In this document: in pieces, positions 23,752 through 36,091 of the stretch
Layout of the letters: every line of letters starts with the position of its first letter
How positions within the stretch are numbered: the first letter of the stretch is position 1
Assembly (NCBI RefSeq): GCF_027580225.2
Contig: NC_073357.2
Coordinates: forward strand, 42,680,001 to 42,744,000
Reading direction: 5' to 3'
Source: Misgurnus anguillicaudatus
Taxonomy: Eukaryota; Chordata; Actinopteri; Cypriniformes; Cobitidae
Length of the DNA: 64,000 bases
Program-made: the position numbers and the translations under genes
Notes under the pieces: generated by a model
Seen by the model: only the letters and a program-made list of their open reading frames with translations
Databases searched by the model: none
What the model was told of the DNA's origin: nothing

Positions 23752-25672
23752 TTGCACAAAACTGACCTCTGGAACATACATCTTTCGGAAAAACGGTTTT
23801 CAAAAGAAGAGTGAGCATGAATCACTGCTGTGTGGATTTTGCAGTCAAGCAAGAATTTAAGGATTTGTAGCTAACACTGTATACATTAATTTTACACAGT
23901 AACATTATCTCAGTGTAATGATTGATACGCTTAACTATGACTGGTATTTTTTTGCCTGCTATCAGAAATAATCTATTCTAGAAGAACTTTGTTGTTATTG
24001 ATTCTATACAGAGATCTACAAGAAGTTTGGTCCACAAAAGCCGTCTTTACAAACAGTTACAATGTTGCTATGCAACAAAAATAATGATCGTAATCCTAAT
24101 AGTAGCTCAGTTAAGAGGTCATTATTGTGAGTAAACCGTGGTTGTTGACCAACCCTCATTATTGATGGTTATTACACTTTTAAGTCATATGGCCAAGCCT
24201 TTTAGATTACTCAAGCCATGCTTAACATAAGACTCAATGGAAAAACAGGAAAATGTTTACCCTAAGAGATAAAAAAGACTTTTACCTTTTCCTCTGCTTG
24301 TCACTATCTGTGTTTCCTTGTCATCTCTTACTCTGCCCAATCACCATTCTCTCGTGTTCCTTCCTTAACTGAGCACTTTCCACTCCTATTGAGATATTTG
24401 ACATTGATCATCTGTATAGCCAGTTAACTGGGCATTTAAGGGGCACTCAAAGGTCTATTGCAACTAATGAGGTCAGGCAGTAAAGTTCAAGCAGAATTAA
24501 TTGCATATTTCTGTCTTTGCTGCCCATCCCCTTTTTTAATAAAATATGCTTCACTGGAGGCTCATGGACATACCTCCTTCTTGACGACCGATGCAAAAAA
24601 AAAAAAAAAAAAAAAAACCCTAAAGCTTTTTAATATCTCAGAGATATAAGCCATAGGGATGAAAACACATTTGCTGAATTATTAAGCTCTGTTAGCTGAT
24701 TATACTCTGGAATAGGCTTCATAGACGTTTCAGAGAGAGATGGAAAATATTGAAAAAAACCTTCTAATGCGCACTATTGTGTAATTTAAACGGACTCGGG
24801 TTAAGGCTAAAAAGCTATTGTGCTTTAAAATATTGTTTTAGAAATGCTCTAAAATTCCCAACCGAATGCAGTACACCATAAAAGGCCTCCTTAAAGTGGA
24901 CTCGATCTCTAAAATGAACTAAAAATGTTCAAATTACATCGCATAACGTGTTATAAAAGAAACTTCATTTTTCAATGAAGACCGAGCAAATGCAATTATA
25001 AAATAATTTCCTTTATGTGCTTAATTAAAACTGACTTATCGTACACTTTGCCCAAACAGAGGTTGTCAGGTAGACTGATATAGAATATAGAATTACAATA
25101 TGCACTCTTTCTGGTTATTAGAAATGAATGAGCCAGCACTTTACCACGTTTTTATTAAAGACAACATGTGCACAACCAAGAACATGCTGGACACTTGGGT
25201 GCAGTCAGGCAGGAGTAACATGTTCCTGTTACAGCCATTTATAAGGCAGGGATACAATGTATGCATGAGATAGGGGCAGGTGAGAATGGCAGCAGTGCCG
25301 GTGTAATCAATGTAAGGATAAGGGTGACAGCCCAGAGGTCAGCTTCCATTATTTTAGGTTATTGCAGTGTAAGTTTTGGGTGAGTGGCTCATTTGTCAGT
25401 ACGTCTCACCCTACCTCTCCTCCCTGCCTCCACTCCAAACCATCCTCACATATTTGGTAAGAAATGTAGCTGTGTTTGTTTTCACTTCTCTAGTCTCTTC
25501 CATGCTCCTTTTTTTCTTATTTATTCATTAATTCAGTTTTCATATGATTTAATAAATATTGCTGTCAAATTAAACATGGGTATTATTTTGTGATTTTATT
25601 GCATGTCCAAATTGTATTGTGTGTTATTTAGTCAGAATAATTTCCAAAATAGCCCTGTAAGCATGTATGTTT
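23752..25672. other. No gene recognised
   Basis: AT-rich sequence without coding domains. Contains a 23-A homopolymer at 24595-24617, which has no upstream LINE or SINE that I recognise. Confidence 0.4.
24595..24617. repeat. A23 homopolymer
   Basis: An uninterrupted run of 23 adenines. Could be an old retroposon tail or slippage; no body was identified. Confidence 0.8.
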
Positions 25673-25676
25673 TTAA

Positions 25677-26484
25677 GGGATAGTTCGGCCAAAAATGATA
25701 TTAAACACATGATTTACTCACCCCCAAGCCGTCCGAGATGCATATGTCCATAATTTTTCAGACAAACACATTTTCAGGTATTTTAGAAAATGTCTTAGAT
25801 GTTTCAGTTCATCAAATGTTTATTTACGAGGTCCACATCATTCAAGTCCAAAAATGTGCATCAATCCTTCCCCAAAGAAATCCAAACGGCTCCAGGATAA
25901 TAAACAAAGGCCTTCTGATGGTAATCCGCGCGGTGTTGTAGTAGAAATATCCATATTTAAAACTTCATAAACAAAAATAACCAGCTTCCGGTTGCGCCGC
26001 CATCATAGACTCCTCTGTATTCAAGAGAGAGTATCAGCGTAGTGTACGCACTTTTCTTAGTGACGTTTGACAAATTCGGAGGGCGGGGGCACAGAGCAGC
26101 AGCAGAGAAACCTCCATAAACAGCGTACGCTCTCATCTTGAATGCGGACGCGACTAAGATGGCACCGTAAGCTAGTTATTTTCGTTTATAAAGTTTTAAA
26201 TATGGATATTTCTACAACAACATCGCGCGGATTACCCTCAGGAGGCCTTTGTTTATTATCCCGGAGCCGTTTGGATTTCTTTGGGGAAGGATAAATGCAA
26301 CATTTTTGGACTTGAAGGACATGGACCCCTTAACTTAACATTTGATTAACTAAAACATTTAAGACATTTTCTAAAATAACTGAAAATGTGCTCGTCTGAA
26401 AAATGATGGACATATGCATCTCGGACGGCTTGGGGGTGAGTGAGTAAATCATGGGTTTAATATTATTTAGGCCGAACTATCCAT
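25677..26484. mobile_element. Long foldback element, 808 bp, at TTAA
   Basis: Arms of about 350 bp pair with each other: GGATAGTTCGGCC, cacccccaagccgtccgag, atgcatatgtcca, cccaaagaaatccaaacggctcc and ataataaacaaaggcc all reappear inverted at 26220-26484. TTAA lies at both borders (25673-25676, 26485-26488), as for piggyBac- or Kolobok-class targets. The centre (26030-26160) is GC-richer. No transposase. Confidence 0.8.
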
Positions 26485-26488
26485 TTAA

Positions 26489-27786
26489 TTAAATATTCAT
26501 AATTTTGTGTCTAGTAAAAAATAAAACAATTTCTTCAGTCAATTTAAACCAGTTGTACAGTTTTTCGCTTTGGTGTCTAACACAACCACTCATCATAATT
26601 GTCTCTATTGAAAAACAATAAAGTTGATATAAAAAGAAACATGCTCGTCAGAAGCAGGTGAGAGAGGGTAGATGTGATGCCCCTGCAACAGTCACCATTT
26701 TGCTGGAGACATAGTCACTTAAGTCTAGACTTGATTGCTAAAGTGGATAATACTGTGCTCTCCAACAGACATTCAGGCGCAGAACAGTGGGGCAATGGGT
26801 CGTTTTCTATCTTTATGAAGACTACCTCATGGAGTTTCATACGGTTTTGACCACCCCCTGGGGCAAAAAGAGAAACAAAAACAGACAAAAAATGGAAATG
26901 AAAAATCGATCCTTTTTAAGCTATACAATCGAATGATAAAATTGATGTTACTTTTCATAACAGCCTTGTGAAAATATGTTAGAAATGGGATAAAACTCTT
27001 TAATGGGATGTGCCAGAATTGAACAGAGAAGAAATAGCACAGCATCCAAAAATGACAAAAAAATTATTATGTTCTCAACCTCACAAATTCTGTACTTCTG
27101 TACCTAAAATAAGCAAATAAATAAATTATATAACCATTTATATCATTTAGTGAGTTAATTCACAACACTTATTGAAACAAAAAATGCAATCCATAAGCTA
27201 ACAATCTTTGTTTCTTTTGCTCTTATCGGGATGATCTGTACAATCTGTACTACAGATCTTCATCCACAGATAAGTAAGATGAGTAGATCTTCAACTACAG
27301 ATGAGTGCTGCTGATTGTTTGGGAAAATGTGAAGCTGAGATGCGAACAAGGTACAGTTAAGGCCTCACTAAATGACCTTCATCGTCTCTCACCCATTTCA
27401 TTTCACACTGATAATGGGTCCCCATCTACTCATCTAAATGAAACTTGCGGGAAGGGAGGAAAAGTAAAAACTGTCATGTCACCTGATCCACTGGCATTCA
27501 AGTCCATTTTTGCTGAATTGGCTTTTATTAATCATTTTGTTGATTAACAGTTTCGCTTGAATAGCCTGAATACAAATAATAAAAAAGATGCTGTGGCACA
27601 ATGAAGGGAAGGTGCATGATAAATGGCATAGTCATATTGTTGGTAATGGCTGTTGTAAGGTACTGTAAACTTTTTTCTAGTACTTTATAATATTAAACAG
27701 GGGTTATGCAAAATTAAATCTCTTTACATATTTTTTTATTAGATATCAGATAATTAGTACCTATAATCTATTTTCCACATTAGTCT
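26489..27786. other. No gene recognised
   Basis: No coding domain or paired ends. A small inverted patch ctgta-agat---agat (27230-27310) repeats ACAGAT motifs without clear meaning. Confidence 0.4.
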
Positions 27787-27788
27787 TT

Positions 27789-29037
27789 GGGCTCTATCTT
27801 ACACCCGGCGCAATGCAGCGCAATGCAGCGCAATGCAGCGCAATGCAGCGCAATGCGCGACGCAAGTGTCTTTTGCTATATTCCACCCTGCGCAATTATA
27901 ATTTTCACGTTTAGCGCCGCGTTGTTTAAATAGCAAATGCATTTGCGCCCCCTTTTGCGCCCATGGGCGTTCTGGTCTGAAAATGAGTTGTGTTCAGGTG
28001 CATTGTTGGCGCGTTGCTATTTTGAGGCAACTAAAATAGACTACGCCATTGACCAACAAAAACCTGGTCTAAAGTCAATGGCGCAATATGTTTTTTGTTA
28101 TTTAAAGAGAGCATTAGTAATATGCGCCTAAACGGGACGACAACACGGGTTTGCTTAACACATACATGAATGCGCAGGAGCAAAAAAACGCTTTTAAATA
28201 TGAAAGATTAAAGGATTGAATGTAAAATATTATTATTGAGTCTCTTGGACATAAATGAGGACTAATTATGAGACGTTAGAAGGCACAAAGAGCTGCTTCA
28301 CCTGCAGCCTGGTAAGTAAATAAATGCTTTGCTTTAAACAAATGCATCTTTTGTTTTTAAATGTTGTTTTTTTTTAAATACTACCTCACGGATTTATTGT
28401 ATATAATGACTCTGTACCTTTGGATATGGTGAGATGAGAAAAATTTTTAAGTAATGCTAAAAAAAACTGATGCTGTCCAAGTGCAGAAACGTGAGGAGAG
28501 CCGTTTGTAAATTCTTTATCTCCTGTTTGTAACAAATAAAGTATTTTTACAGTACAAACCTTTTCTTACATACTTTTTGATGATATTGGATAGCCATACA
28601 TTTAAAGCAATTAAAAGCCTGCTTTTTTACTTCCTAAATGAAAACGGGTTTTAAAGGTTTTAATGAAAAAATAAAAATTTCAATACAAGTGAAAAACAAC
28701 ACAATTATTTAACATTAATCTTAAACTGGGGATCTTCTTCCTCCACTTAGTTTTTCAGTTTACAAAGTCTGTCATCTAAATAGGGATTAGACATAGCGCC
28801 AGCGCAACTTGCTTTTAAAGGGGATGACTGCTGAGACTCTCATTGGTTTATTGCACGTTACGCCCAAAATACTCCCATTAATCATTAAAAAAATAGGACC
28901 AACCCTTTTCGACCATGCGCTCGGCACACAAACCATTTTTCCCGTCGTTAAATTAGCAAAAGTGGATTCGGACATGCCCATTTAGACGTTGCGCTGTGCG
29001 CTTTAGACAATGCGCTTAGATCGTTAAAATAGGGCCC
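27789..29037. mobile_element. TIR element with GGGCCCTATTTTAACG-type ends, copy 1
   Basis: Right end read inward GGGCCCTATTTTAACGATC. Left end GGGCTCTATCTTACACC. A related copy is at 54634-55774, sharing the block 27850-28080 with 54960-55190 (gcaaatgcatttg-gccc, gcccatggg-gttctggtctgaaaa, ttttgaggcaactaaaatagacta) and the block 28920-29037 with 55660-55774. No transposase domain found. Confidence 0.7.
27811..27857. repeat. 10-bp tandem repeat GCAATGCAGC
   Basis: About four and a half exact units of CGCAATGCAG at the left end of the TIR element. The copy at 54950-54975 has only degenerate units, so this is a local expansion. Confidence 0.85.
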
Positions 29038-30131
29038 TATATCTCAGTCTAATATTACAGTCAATGTCTATTTAGATTCAGTCTCAGATCTGGCATTGAC
29101 AGTCTCTGCAGGCACCACACAGTTTCATGTTGTTTATCTACTACAACTATTATAATAAATGATTTACTGTCATTTATGAGTGTTGAATAATTTAGCACAT
29201 GCTCAGCTGGTGACATTAGGGATAAACTTTGAGGCACATACTGATGCAGCTTCCCTGGCTAGCAGTGGAAATATTTCACTAATGTCTTCTGACAGCAGAT
29301 ATCTATGTATATTTACAGTTTAATGACTCCCCTCTCTTGAGAAAAGTTTTCAAATACATCTACAGTAATTAAACAGCAGGTTTTAATGTGTAGACATGAG
29401 ATACACACAGTACTGGTCAATGGCTCCTAATCTGTTGAAATTATGAACATTTACAGCTGCTGTTCAAAACTCTAGCAATGCGATCTAATTCCACTGTCTT
29501 CGCTGTCTTGTACGACATTCGTTATGTACCTAATTCATCACCACAATTGCTTTGATGCTGAAAAGATTAATCAATCGATCTTCAGCATTAAGATGCCCTG
29601 ATTTGCTAAAGTTGCTTAAATAAAAATATTGTACAAACACTAACACACTCACATAAAAGTATGTGCTGTTGTATTTATGATTTAGTCTTTTAAAACACAC
29701 TGTCTTGTGCATTTTTGCAGGTTTCACATTCCCTAATGAATGTAATGTTTGCAACAAATGCAAATAAATCCCATCCACAATATGATTTAAATAACCAACA
29801 AAAACTGGTAAATACACAACAAACATGTTTTTTAACTGATTTTCTAATCCTTCTGCAACCACTTGGGTATTCTGATCAACTTCTCATTATAGATAATTGG
29901 CACCCACTAAGATATAAAAAGAAGGCAAATGATCATGTTTGCACAAGTGAGTGGCATTCAAAAATAGTTAACGTTAGAGCAATTATCACACATGAAAGCC
30001 TCTATTAAATATTTGTTTCAAAACTTTTTGCACAGTTATTCTTAGTAAATCATGGCGATATACAGAAAGCATAAAAGATAATTTTCGAAATATTAGTATT
30101 ATTAGTATTATCCAGTCAAACATTAAGGTGT
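29038..30131. other. No gene recognised
   Basis: AT-rich; overlapping frames of 110 (minus) and 97 (plus) codons at 29530-30008 lie in the same stretch and have no recognisable domain. Confidence 0.4.
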
Positions 30132-30331
30132 AGTTTTCCTGGACAGGGCTTAATTCTAGTTTAAGACCAAAATGGTTATTTAAGTTGTCTTAACTGAAAT
30201 CAGCTTGCATTTGTATGCAATTGTTTTTTCTCAAGATAACCAGTAATGTTTTTTAAGGCATGTTTGTAAAAACTATGTCCTATATAACCAAGGTCTACTG
30301 GATTAATCTAAACCCTGTCAAGGAAACCGCC
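30132..30331. mobile_element. Short TIR element, family of 55841-56072, copy 1
   Basis: Ends TTTTCCTGGACAGGG and (other strand) GGTTTCCTTGACAGGG are inverted repeats. Shares with the second copy the phrase taatgttttt-taaggcatgtttgt-aaaact. Non-coding, about 200 bp. Confidence 0.7.
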
Positions 30332-30813
30332 TGTGTATTAGATATACAGTAACTGCAGGTGTAGGGTGAGTTCCAAGACAGGAAACATAGTTTACAAACA
30401 AGCATACACAAATATAAATGAATACAATTATTAGCATATAGTGAAACGAAGACATTGCAAGATTAATGAATGAATAAATAATGAATGATGATTAAAACAA
30501 CATCATTATGCTTTATTTACATCATCATATTACTGTATGTACTAAACTAAGCTAGTGATTATAAAGGACTTTTTCTTCGACCATAACTTCAATCAGCTTT
30601 ACAGATATAGTTAACCAAGTGTCACATGCAAGGACTGAATAAGGAGCCAATCACACCAAACGCGTTTAAAACGCTTGGAAAAGCAAGGCGCGCTGCATTG
30701 CCTTTTTTGGTCACTTTAAAAAAGAGCAGAGCAGTGCGTTTTTTATATTGCTAGCCAACCATGAGTCAGCTGTCTTGTCAATCAAATGTGAAACGTGAGC
30801 GCTCTTTTGCTTA
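30332..30813. other. No gene recognised
   Basis: From about 30640 the sequence becomes GC-richer (cacaccaaacgcgtttaaaacgc) and resembles the end of a TIR element. A possible partner lies near 32070-32130, but the ends do not pair convincingly. Confidence 0.3.
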
Positions 30814-31437
30814 TAAAGGTACAATTTGTAAGATATTTGCAGTAAAATATCCAAAAAGCACTAGTCCAGTGTTATATATTTTGTCCAGCTGATTATTAAC
30901 AATATCTCAAATTTTTTCAACTACTTGTAAATTATGAGAAATTTGCCATTCTAAACAGTGACACGGGGCAGTGCAGTCGCCTGTAAGTGACGTTAATATA
31001 CACGTGACCCTTTGTTACCTCCTTAACTGACGTAAAAACCACATGACAACAGTGTTGTGGACAAAAGTGAAAGTAATAGTGTCTGTCGGGTCATCTGCTT
31101 GTTTATGGTAAGGTTGTTAATTTGAACACTTAATTCTGTTAACACACCATCATATTGGACTAATATTGTAACATCTATGACTAACAATTGCATTTTGAAC
31201 ATTACATAAAAACTTACATAATGAAAAAACGGTGTCATCAAACACAATATTGATTACTTTACATCATCCGGTAACATGATTTCTCGTTCCCGTCTGATTG
31301 CTGGCCATCAGCGTTTCAGTTAAAGACAACAAATCCCATAATTCCACGCTGCGTCAGATCGTCATTAATCTACGTCATTGTTATTGTTTTGATCTGGTGC
31401 CCTCTAGCGGTGCGAATTATACAAATTGCATCTTTAA
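30814..31437. mobile_element. TIR element with TAAAGRTRCAATTTGTA-type ends
   Basis: Left AAAGGTACAATTTGTA and right (other strand) AAAGATGCAATTTGTA are inverted repeats. The left interior (gcagtaaaatatccaaaaagcac) is a phrase I associate with a common cyprinid repeat. No coding remnant. Confidence 0.65.
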
Positions 31438-31456
31438 CCGTGATATTAGCAGAAAC

Positions 31457-31862
31457 TTTAAAGCGTAACTAAACCCCTGGTCAGAGCCTAACTCCACCCA
31501 CTGGCAATATTTGAAAAATGCAAGAAAAGTGGGCAGATCCCAACGGAGATAGAGGGGACAGACTAAGCTTGTACCAAGTGTGTGGTGAGATCGTAAAAAG
31601 GGCGTGGTGAGCTTGAACCTGCTTACGTCACGAGTCATTTTTTGGACCCAACATCCAATAGGAAAATTCAACTGCAGTAGCCACCGTTCAACCTGAAGAG
31701 GGCAGCACTCAGATGTTTTTACACCATATATTGCAGTATTGAAACACTTTATATCCAAATGTCAAAAAACTTACTAAAATCAATGAACAGCACTAATAAA
31801 GCATAATTTTTACAGATCATTAACTAAAAAAAGTTGGTTTAGGGTTTAGTTACTCTTTAAAA
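31457..31862. mobile_element. TIR element, 406 bp (TTTAAAGNGTAACTAAACCC ends)
   Basis: Left TTTAAAGCGTAACTAAACCC and right (other strand) TTTAAAGAGTAACTAAACCC are near-perfect inverted repeats. Non-coding. It immediately follows the 30814-31437 element. Confidence 0.8.
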
Positions 31863-32160
31863 AGAGGAAGCTTGCCGAGGGGGAGAGGTGCACAAACACT
31901 CAAGAGAGAGCGAGTAAGTGGAGCCCCGTTCTTCCAAGCAACTGTAAACTTCTGTCACAACAGCAGAAGGCCCGCCTCTAGAGGCTTTCACATAAAACAC
32001 GTGGAAAACGCTATGAGCGTAGGTTCTTGTCACATGACTTGTGGCATTCTGAAAAGATGAAATGTTTTTGATACGGTGCCTGGAAAAAACGAGCGTGTCC
32101 CACTGCGTGCGCGTCGCAATGGCGGCACTTCCTTTATGAGCCCCTAAGAATCAGACAATA
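31863..32160. other. GC-richer repeat-like segment
   Basis: Purine-rich start then CG-containing blocks (gtgtcccactgcgtgcgcgtcgcaa near 32086). Could be the right part of an older element whose left part is 30640-30813. No frame supported. Confidence 0.25.
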
Positions 32161-34766
32161 GAAACGTCTCTTATCACCATTTAAAGTGGTGCTATCCACA
32201 AGCTGTGTTAATAAGCAAAGGAACAATTCTGCTCTACTATAGTGCACCATATCAGATAGGTAAATGTGAGAATAAACCATTTTACAGCTGCCAAATCAAA
32301 GTTCTGAACAACTTGCATGACAAACAAAAACATGAAATCAACAACAATTAACAGAAAACCAACAGAAACGACACACAAAGGTGTTTATGAAATTATGCAT
32401 CATGTGCCTTTAGGTTTTACCTCGAATATGAAGTACACTATGAAGTAAAAAAAGTGCTGTGCCAGTTACCTACTGTACAAACTAATTTGAAAAGGAAACC
32501 ATCCCAGTTCTTATTAAAATGCCTCTAGGAGGCTGCTTTCTCGTGACCCCAAAACTTTTTTTTACCATGCATCTAAAAACACACACAGAAGAGCCAAGCC
32601 AAGCCTAAAAACCCCAGCAAAGACCCAGACATCACACCTCTCCAAATAATGAAAGTGAAGCAACAGGGAAAGGAAATCTCATTTGTCTCATTCATGCTCT
32701 GTGTAATCTACATTTGACTTTATCTTATTCATGTTCTAGACCTCAAATTAAACAACCAACAATATACATAGCTAATTATTAAAGGGCAATGTTCCCAGAA
32801 ACACACTTTAATCGTTATTTAAATAATGTTAAGAGTATAAAATCCATAAAATATTGAGCACTACAGTAAATAAGAAGTTTGCATCGCAAAGACTTCTTAA
32901 AATGTTATATTACTCTGCTGTTTTATGTAAATTTATGACAAAGAAAACTAAACAGAGCCTTTGACCTTTACTGGGTGGTTGCGAGCGTTAATAATTATCA
33001 TAAGCGAAATGGCCAGCTACAAAGCCTTGCATTGTTTCTCTCTCTTTCTCTCTCTCACCCACCTTCTGGTTTGTGAAAAGTCACATTTTAGAGCTGCAGA
33101 GGCAATATTTAATCCTCTTTAATGAGGGGGTGTGATATTAATCATGAAGCAAAGGGCTAATAATAAAAAAGCATCCTGATTAATGCAGAATTACTGTATC
33201 TCACTAAGCCCTGCCACCTCGGCGCCCGGCTCCTTGATTTAGGCTATCTGATGCTCAAACAAAAAAGGGAGTAGAGGATTTAAAATATTTGCCTATCCTT
33301 AGATAAGGCTCCTTTGTGCCTCTGTCAACATTGTCATTGTGACAAAAGAGGACACACTGAGCTGGAACTACACACCTCCAGCTAACGCCGCAGTCGAGAA
33401 TTATAGACAAGCTGCCGGCTTTACTGAAGAGAATTTAGGAAACCCTTACAATTTCCATTTACCCAACACAATAGACGTGCCTATATAAGCCACTGTAATG
33501 TGTAAATGAAAGTTTTGAGTAGCGTGAGAAAAGAGAATGGAGAATGAGAGCGATCTAGGAAAATATATTAAGCACCATTTTGATCTACATTAGCACAGCG
33601 GTGCCGCAGTGATGGAAAAGATCTGCCATGCTCATGTGATCTCAGGTTAGGTTGACACAACCTACAGGCCCTCTTATCAATCTGGATGCCAGCCCCATTC
33701 CTGGCGTGCTGCCTACGGTACAGAACCGCTTTATGACAGCCATTACTGCTCTGTTGATGGAGCTTCAGCTCAGCCTGTTGAACAGGAAGTAACTACTGTG
33801 AGCCCCAATAGCACAGCTTGAAATGTCAGACTATTCTTCGTTCACCTCTGTGCTCCGCCTCATACAAATGCTGGAATTATTCAGATTTATTAGATTCGAC
33901 CACGTTTACAATCATCCATCACAACTCATTGGCCATCAATTTCCCGACCACACACACCGGTCTCCCGCTGCCTACCGCTCTTTGTCTATTTCTACACTTC
34001 GTCATTGTGTCTCTCTGCCACACGGATATTGCAGAGCGATTATTGGGATCTACGTGGTCCTGTGCAGTGTTGTTTTGTTTGGCTCTCTTTGGTCAGGCTA
34101 TGTGTGAGTAGAGAGATTAGGATACATTGTGATTGGTGCAGTATCTCAACAGTATGGTTGTGCCTGGCTGCCCATGTACTGGGAAGAGCAGGGGGTCTAA
34201 TTGAAAAGGACAGTAGTGTTTGTGATATATTGAATGTTTGCCTTCACGTGCTGAGAGATGATTTTCTGTTGTTTGTGTGTGAGAAATTGTTGAGAGCGAA
34301 AAAGATTTCTGCTCTTCAGACTGAGTCTTAAGGATTCTACCTGTATGCTTGCTTTGCCTATCCTATAGAGTTACCTAAAGTAATAAATATACCATGGGCA
34401 TAAATTGGTGGGGATTAATAAACAACATTTTTCAATAGCTATTTTGGAAGTGAACAGATTATACAACCAAATTTTTGCAAGGATGCGTATACAGAGGAAA
34501 GCCTTGCTAGCATTATTAGTGTAGCATTGAGACCATGCCATTATCCTTTTTAAAGCTTCTCTCTGGTTCAATAAAAAAGCTGACCAAACTGACTTAACTA
34601 TTCTTCTTTAAAATCATTTATTTATTGCAATGTTTCTAAAGTTGCTTATAATCAAACCACTGAAATACAATGAAATGTAAATTAAAAAAAAAAACGTAAT
34701 GACTGTTAGCTAGACAGTGTTAGTGTATAATCACTAACATAGTGTACTTTATTCTCTCTCACTGAA
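32161..34766. other. No gene recognised
   Basis: No transposon ends or coding domains. Three overlapping frames of 94-108 codons at 33818-34331 share the same DNA and have no domain, so they are treated as chance. The segment 33060-33240 (TAATGA, GATTAATGC, TTAATCATG homeodomain-like words in otherwise non-repetitive sequence) is a candidate conserved non-coding element, not provable here. Confidence 0.35.
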
Positions 34767-34769
34767 CAG

Positions 34770-36006
34770 TGGGTTTTGACATCATTTTGACGTTAGTATG
34801 ATGTTGGGTTTTGACTCAGTTTAATGTTGTGTTTTGACATCATTCCGAAGTTGGGTTTTGCCATCAGTCTGACGTTGGGTTTTGACGTCAGGCCTACATT
34901 GGGTTTTGCTGTCAGTATGACGTTGGTTTTTGACGTCAGGTTTTGACGTTAGGCTGACGTTGGGTTTTGACCTTAGGCTGATGTTGGATTTTGACGTCAG
35001 TATGGCGTTGGGTTTTGACGTCAGCATGACGTTGGGTTTTGACGTCAGCATGATGTTGGGTTTTGACGTCAGCATGATGTTGGGTTTTGATGTCAGCTTG
35101 ACGTTGGGTTTTGATTTCAGCATGACGTTGGGTTTTGACGTCAACATGACGTTGGGTTTTTACGTCAGTCTGACATTGGGTATTGACGTCTGTATGACGT
35201 TGGGTTTTGACGTCAAGCCGACATTGGGTTTTGCTGTCAATATGACGTTAAGTATTGACGTCAGGCCGACGTCGGGTTTTGACGTTAGGCTGACGTTGGG
35301 TTTTGACGTTAGGCTGATGTTGGATTTTGACGTCAGTATGGCGTTGGGTTTTGACGTCAGCATGATGTTGGGTTTTGACGTCAGCATGATGTTGGGTTTT
35401 GACGTCAGCATGACGTTGGGTTTTGACGTCAGCATGATGTTGGGTTTTGACATCAGCTAGACGTTGGGTTTTGACGTCAACATGACGTTGGGTTTTTACG
35501 TCAGTCTGACATTGGGTATTGACGTCTGCATGACGTTGGGTTTTGACGTCAAGCCGACATTGGGTTTTGCTGTCAGTATGACGTGGGGTTTAGACATCAG
35601 TTCTACGTCGGGTTTTGATGTCAGTATGGCGTTGGGTTTTGACGTCAGCATGATGTTGGGTTTTGACGTCAGCATGACGTTGGCTTTTGACGTCAGCATG
35701 ATGTTGGGTTTTGATGTCAGCATGATGTTGGGTTTTGACATCAGCTAGATGTTGGGTTTTGACGTCAACATGATGTTGGGTTTTTACGTCAGTCTGACAT
35801 TGGGTATTGACGTCTGTATGACATTGGGTTTTGACGTCAAGCCGACATTGGGTTTTGCTGTCAGTATGACGTTGGGTTTAGACATCAGTTATACGTCGGG
35901 TTTTGACGTTAGGCTGATGTTGGGTTTTGACCTCAGTATTCGGTTGGGATTTGACGTCAGCATGACGTTGGATTTTGACGTCAGCATGATGTTGGGTTTT
36001 GAAGGG
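34770..36006. repeat. 24-bp minisatellite, array 1 (GACGTTGGGTTTTGACGTCAGCAT)
   Basis: About fifty tandem 24-bp units. Many contain the exact palindrome TGACGTCA; I counted 23 perfect copies. Unit variants recur in order (TTTTTACGTCAGTCTGACAT, then TATTGACGTCT, then GACGTCAAGCCGACAT) at about 35156, 35492 and 35780, giving a higher-order period of 14 then 12 units. Because 24 is a multiple of three and units lack stops, both strands show long open frames of an octapeptide repeat (LGFDVSMM-like on the plus strand). I do not consider these genes. Confidence 0.95.
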
Positions 36007-36021
36007 TTTGTGTCCTTTTTA

Positions 36022-36091
36022 GCCCAGCAGTGTGTTCTGTCCAATAGTGACCCAGCCCTGGGTTAAAAACAACCCAGCATTTTTTTGAGTG
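36022..36091. mobile_element. TIR end related to the 7425-8642 element
   Basis: Read on the minus strand it starts CACTCAAAAAAATGCTGGGTT, then TTTTTAACCCAG, TGGGT and TATTGGACAGAACA, matching the left arm of the element at 7425. It abuts the 24-bp array, so the array probably sits inside this element. The other end was not found on the far side of the array. Confidence 0.6.

Noticed and set aside
33818..34331. Three overlapping frames of 94-108 codons
   Set aside because: Same DNA in different frames, no domains, no repeat or splice support.
34930..35460. 176-codon open frame with an octapeptide repeat, plus similar frames on the minus strand
   Set aside because: It lies wholly in a 24-bp tandem array; a period divisible by three with no stop in the unit gives long frames on both strands automatically. 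No flanking coding signal.
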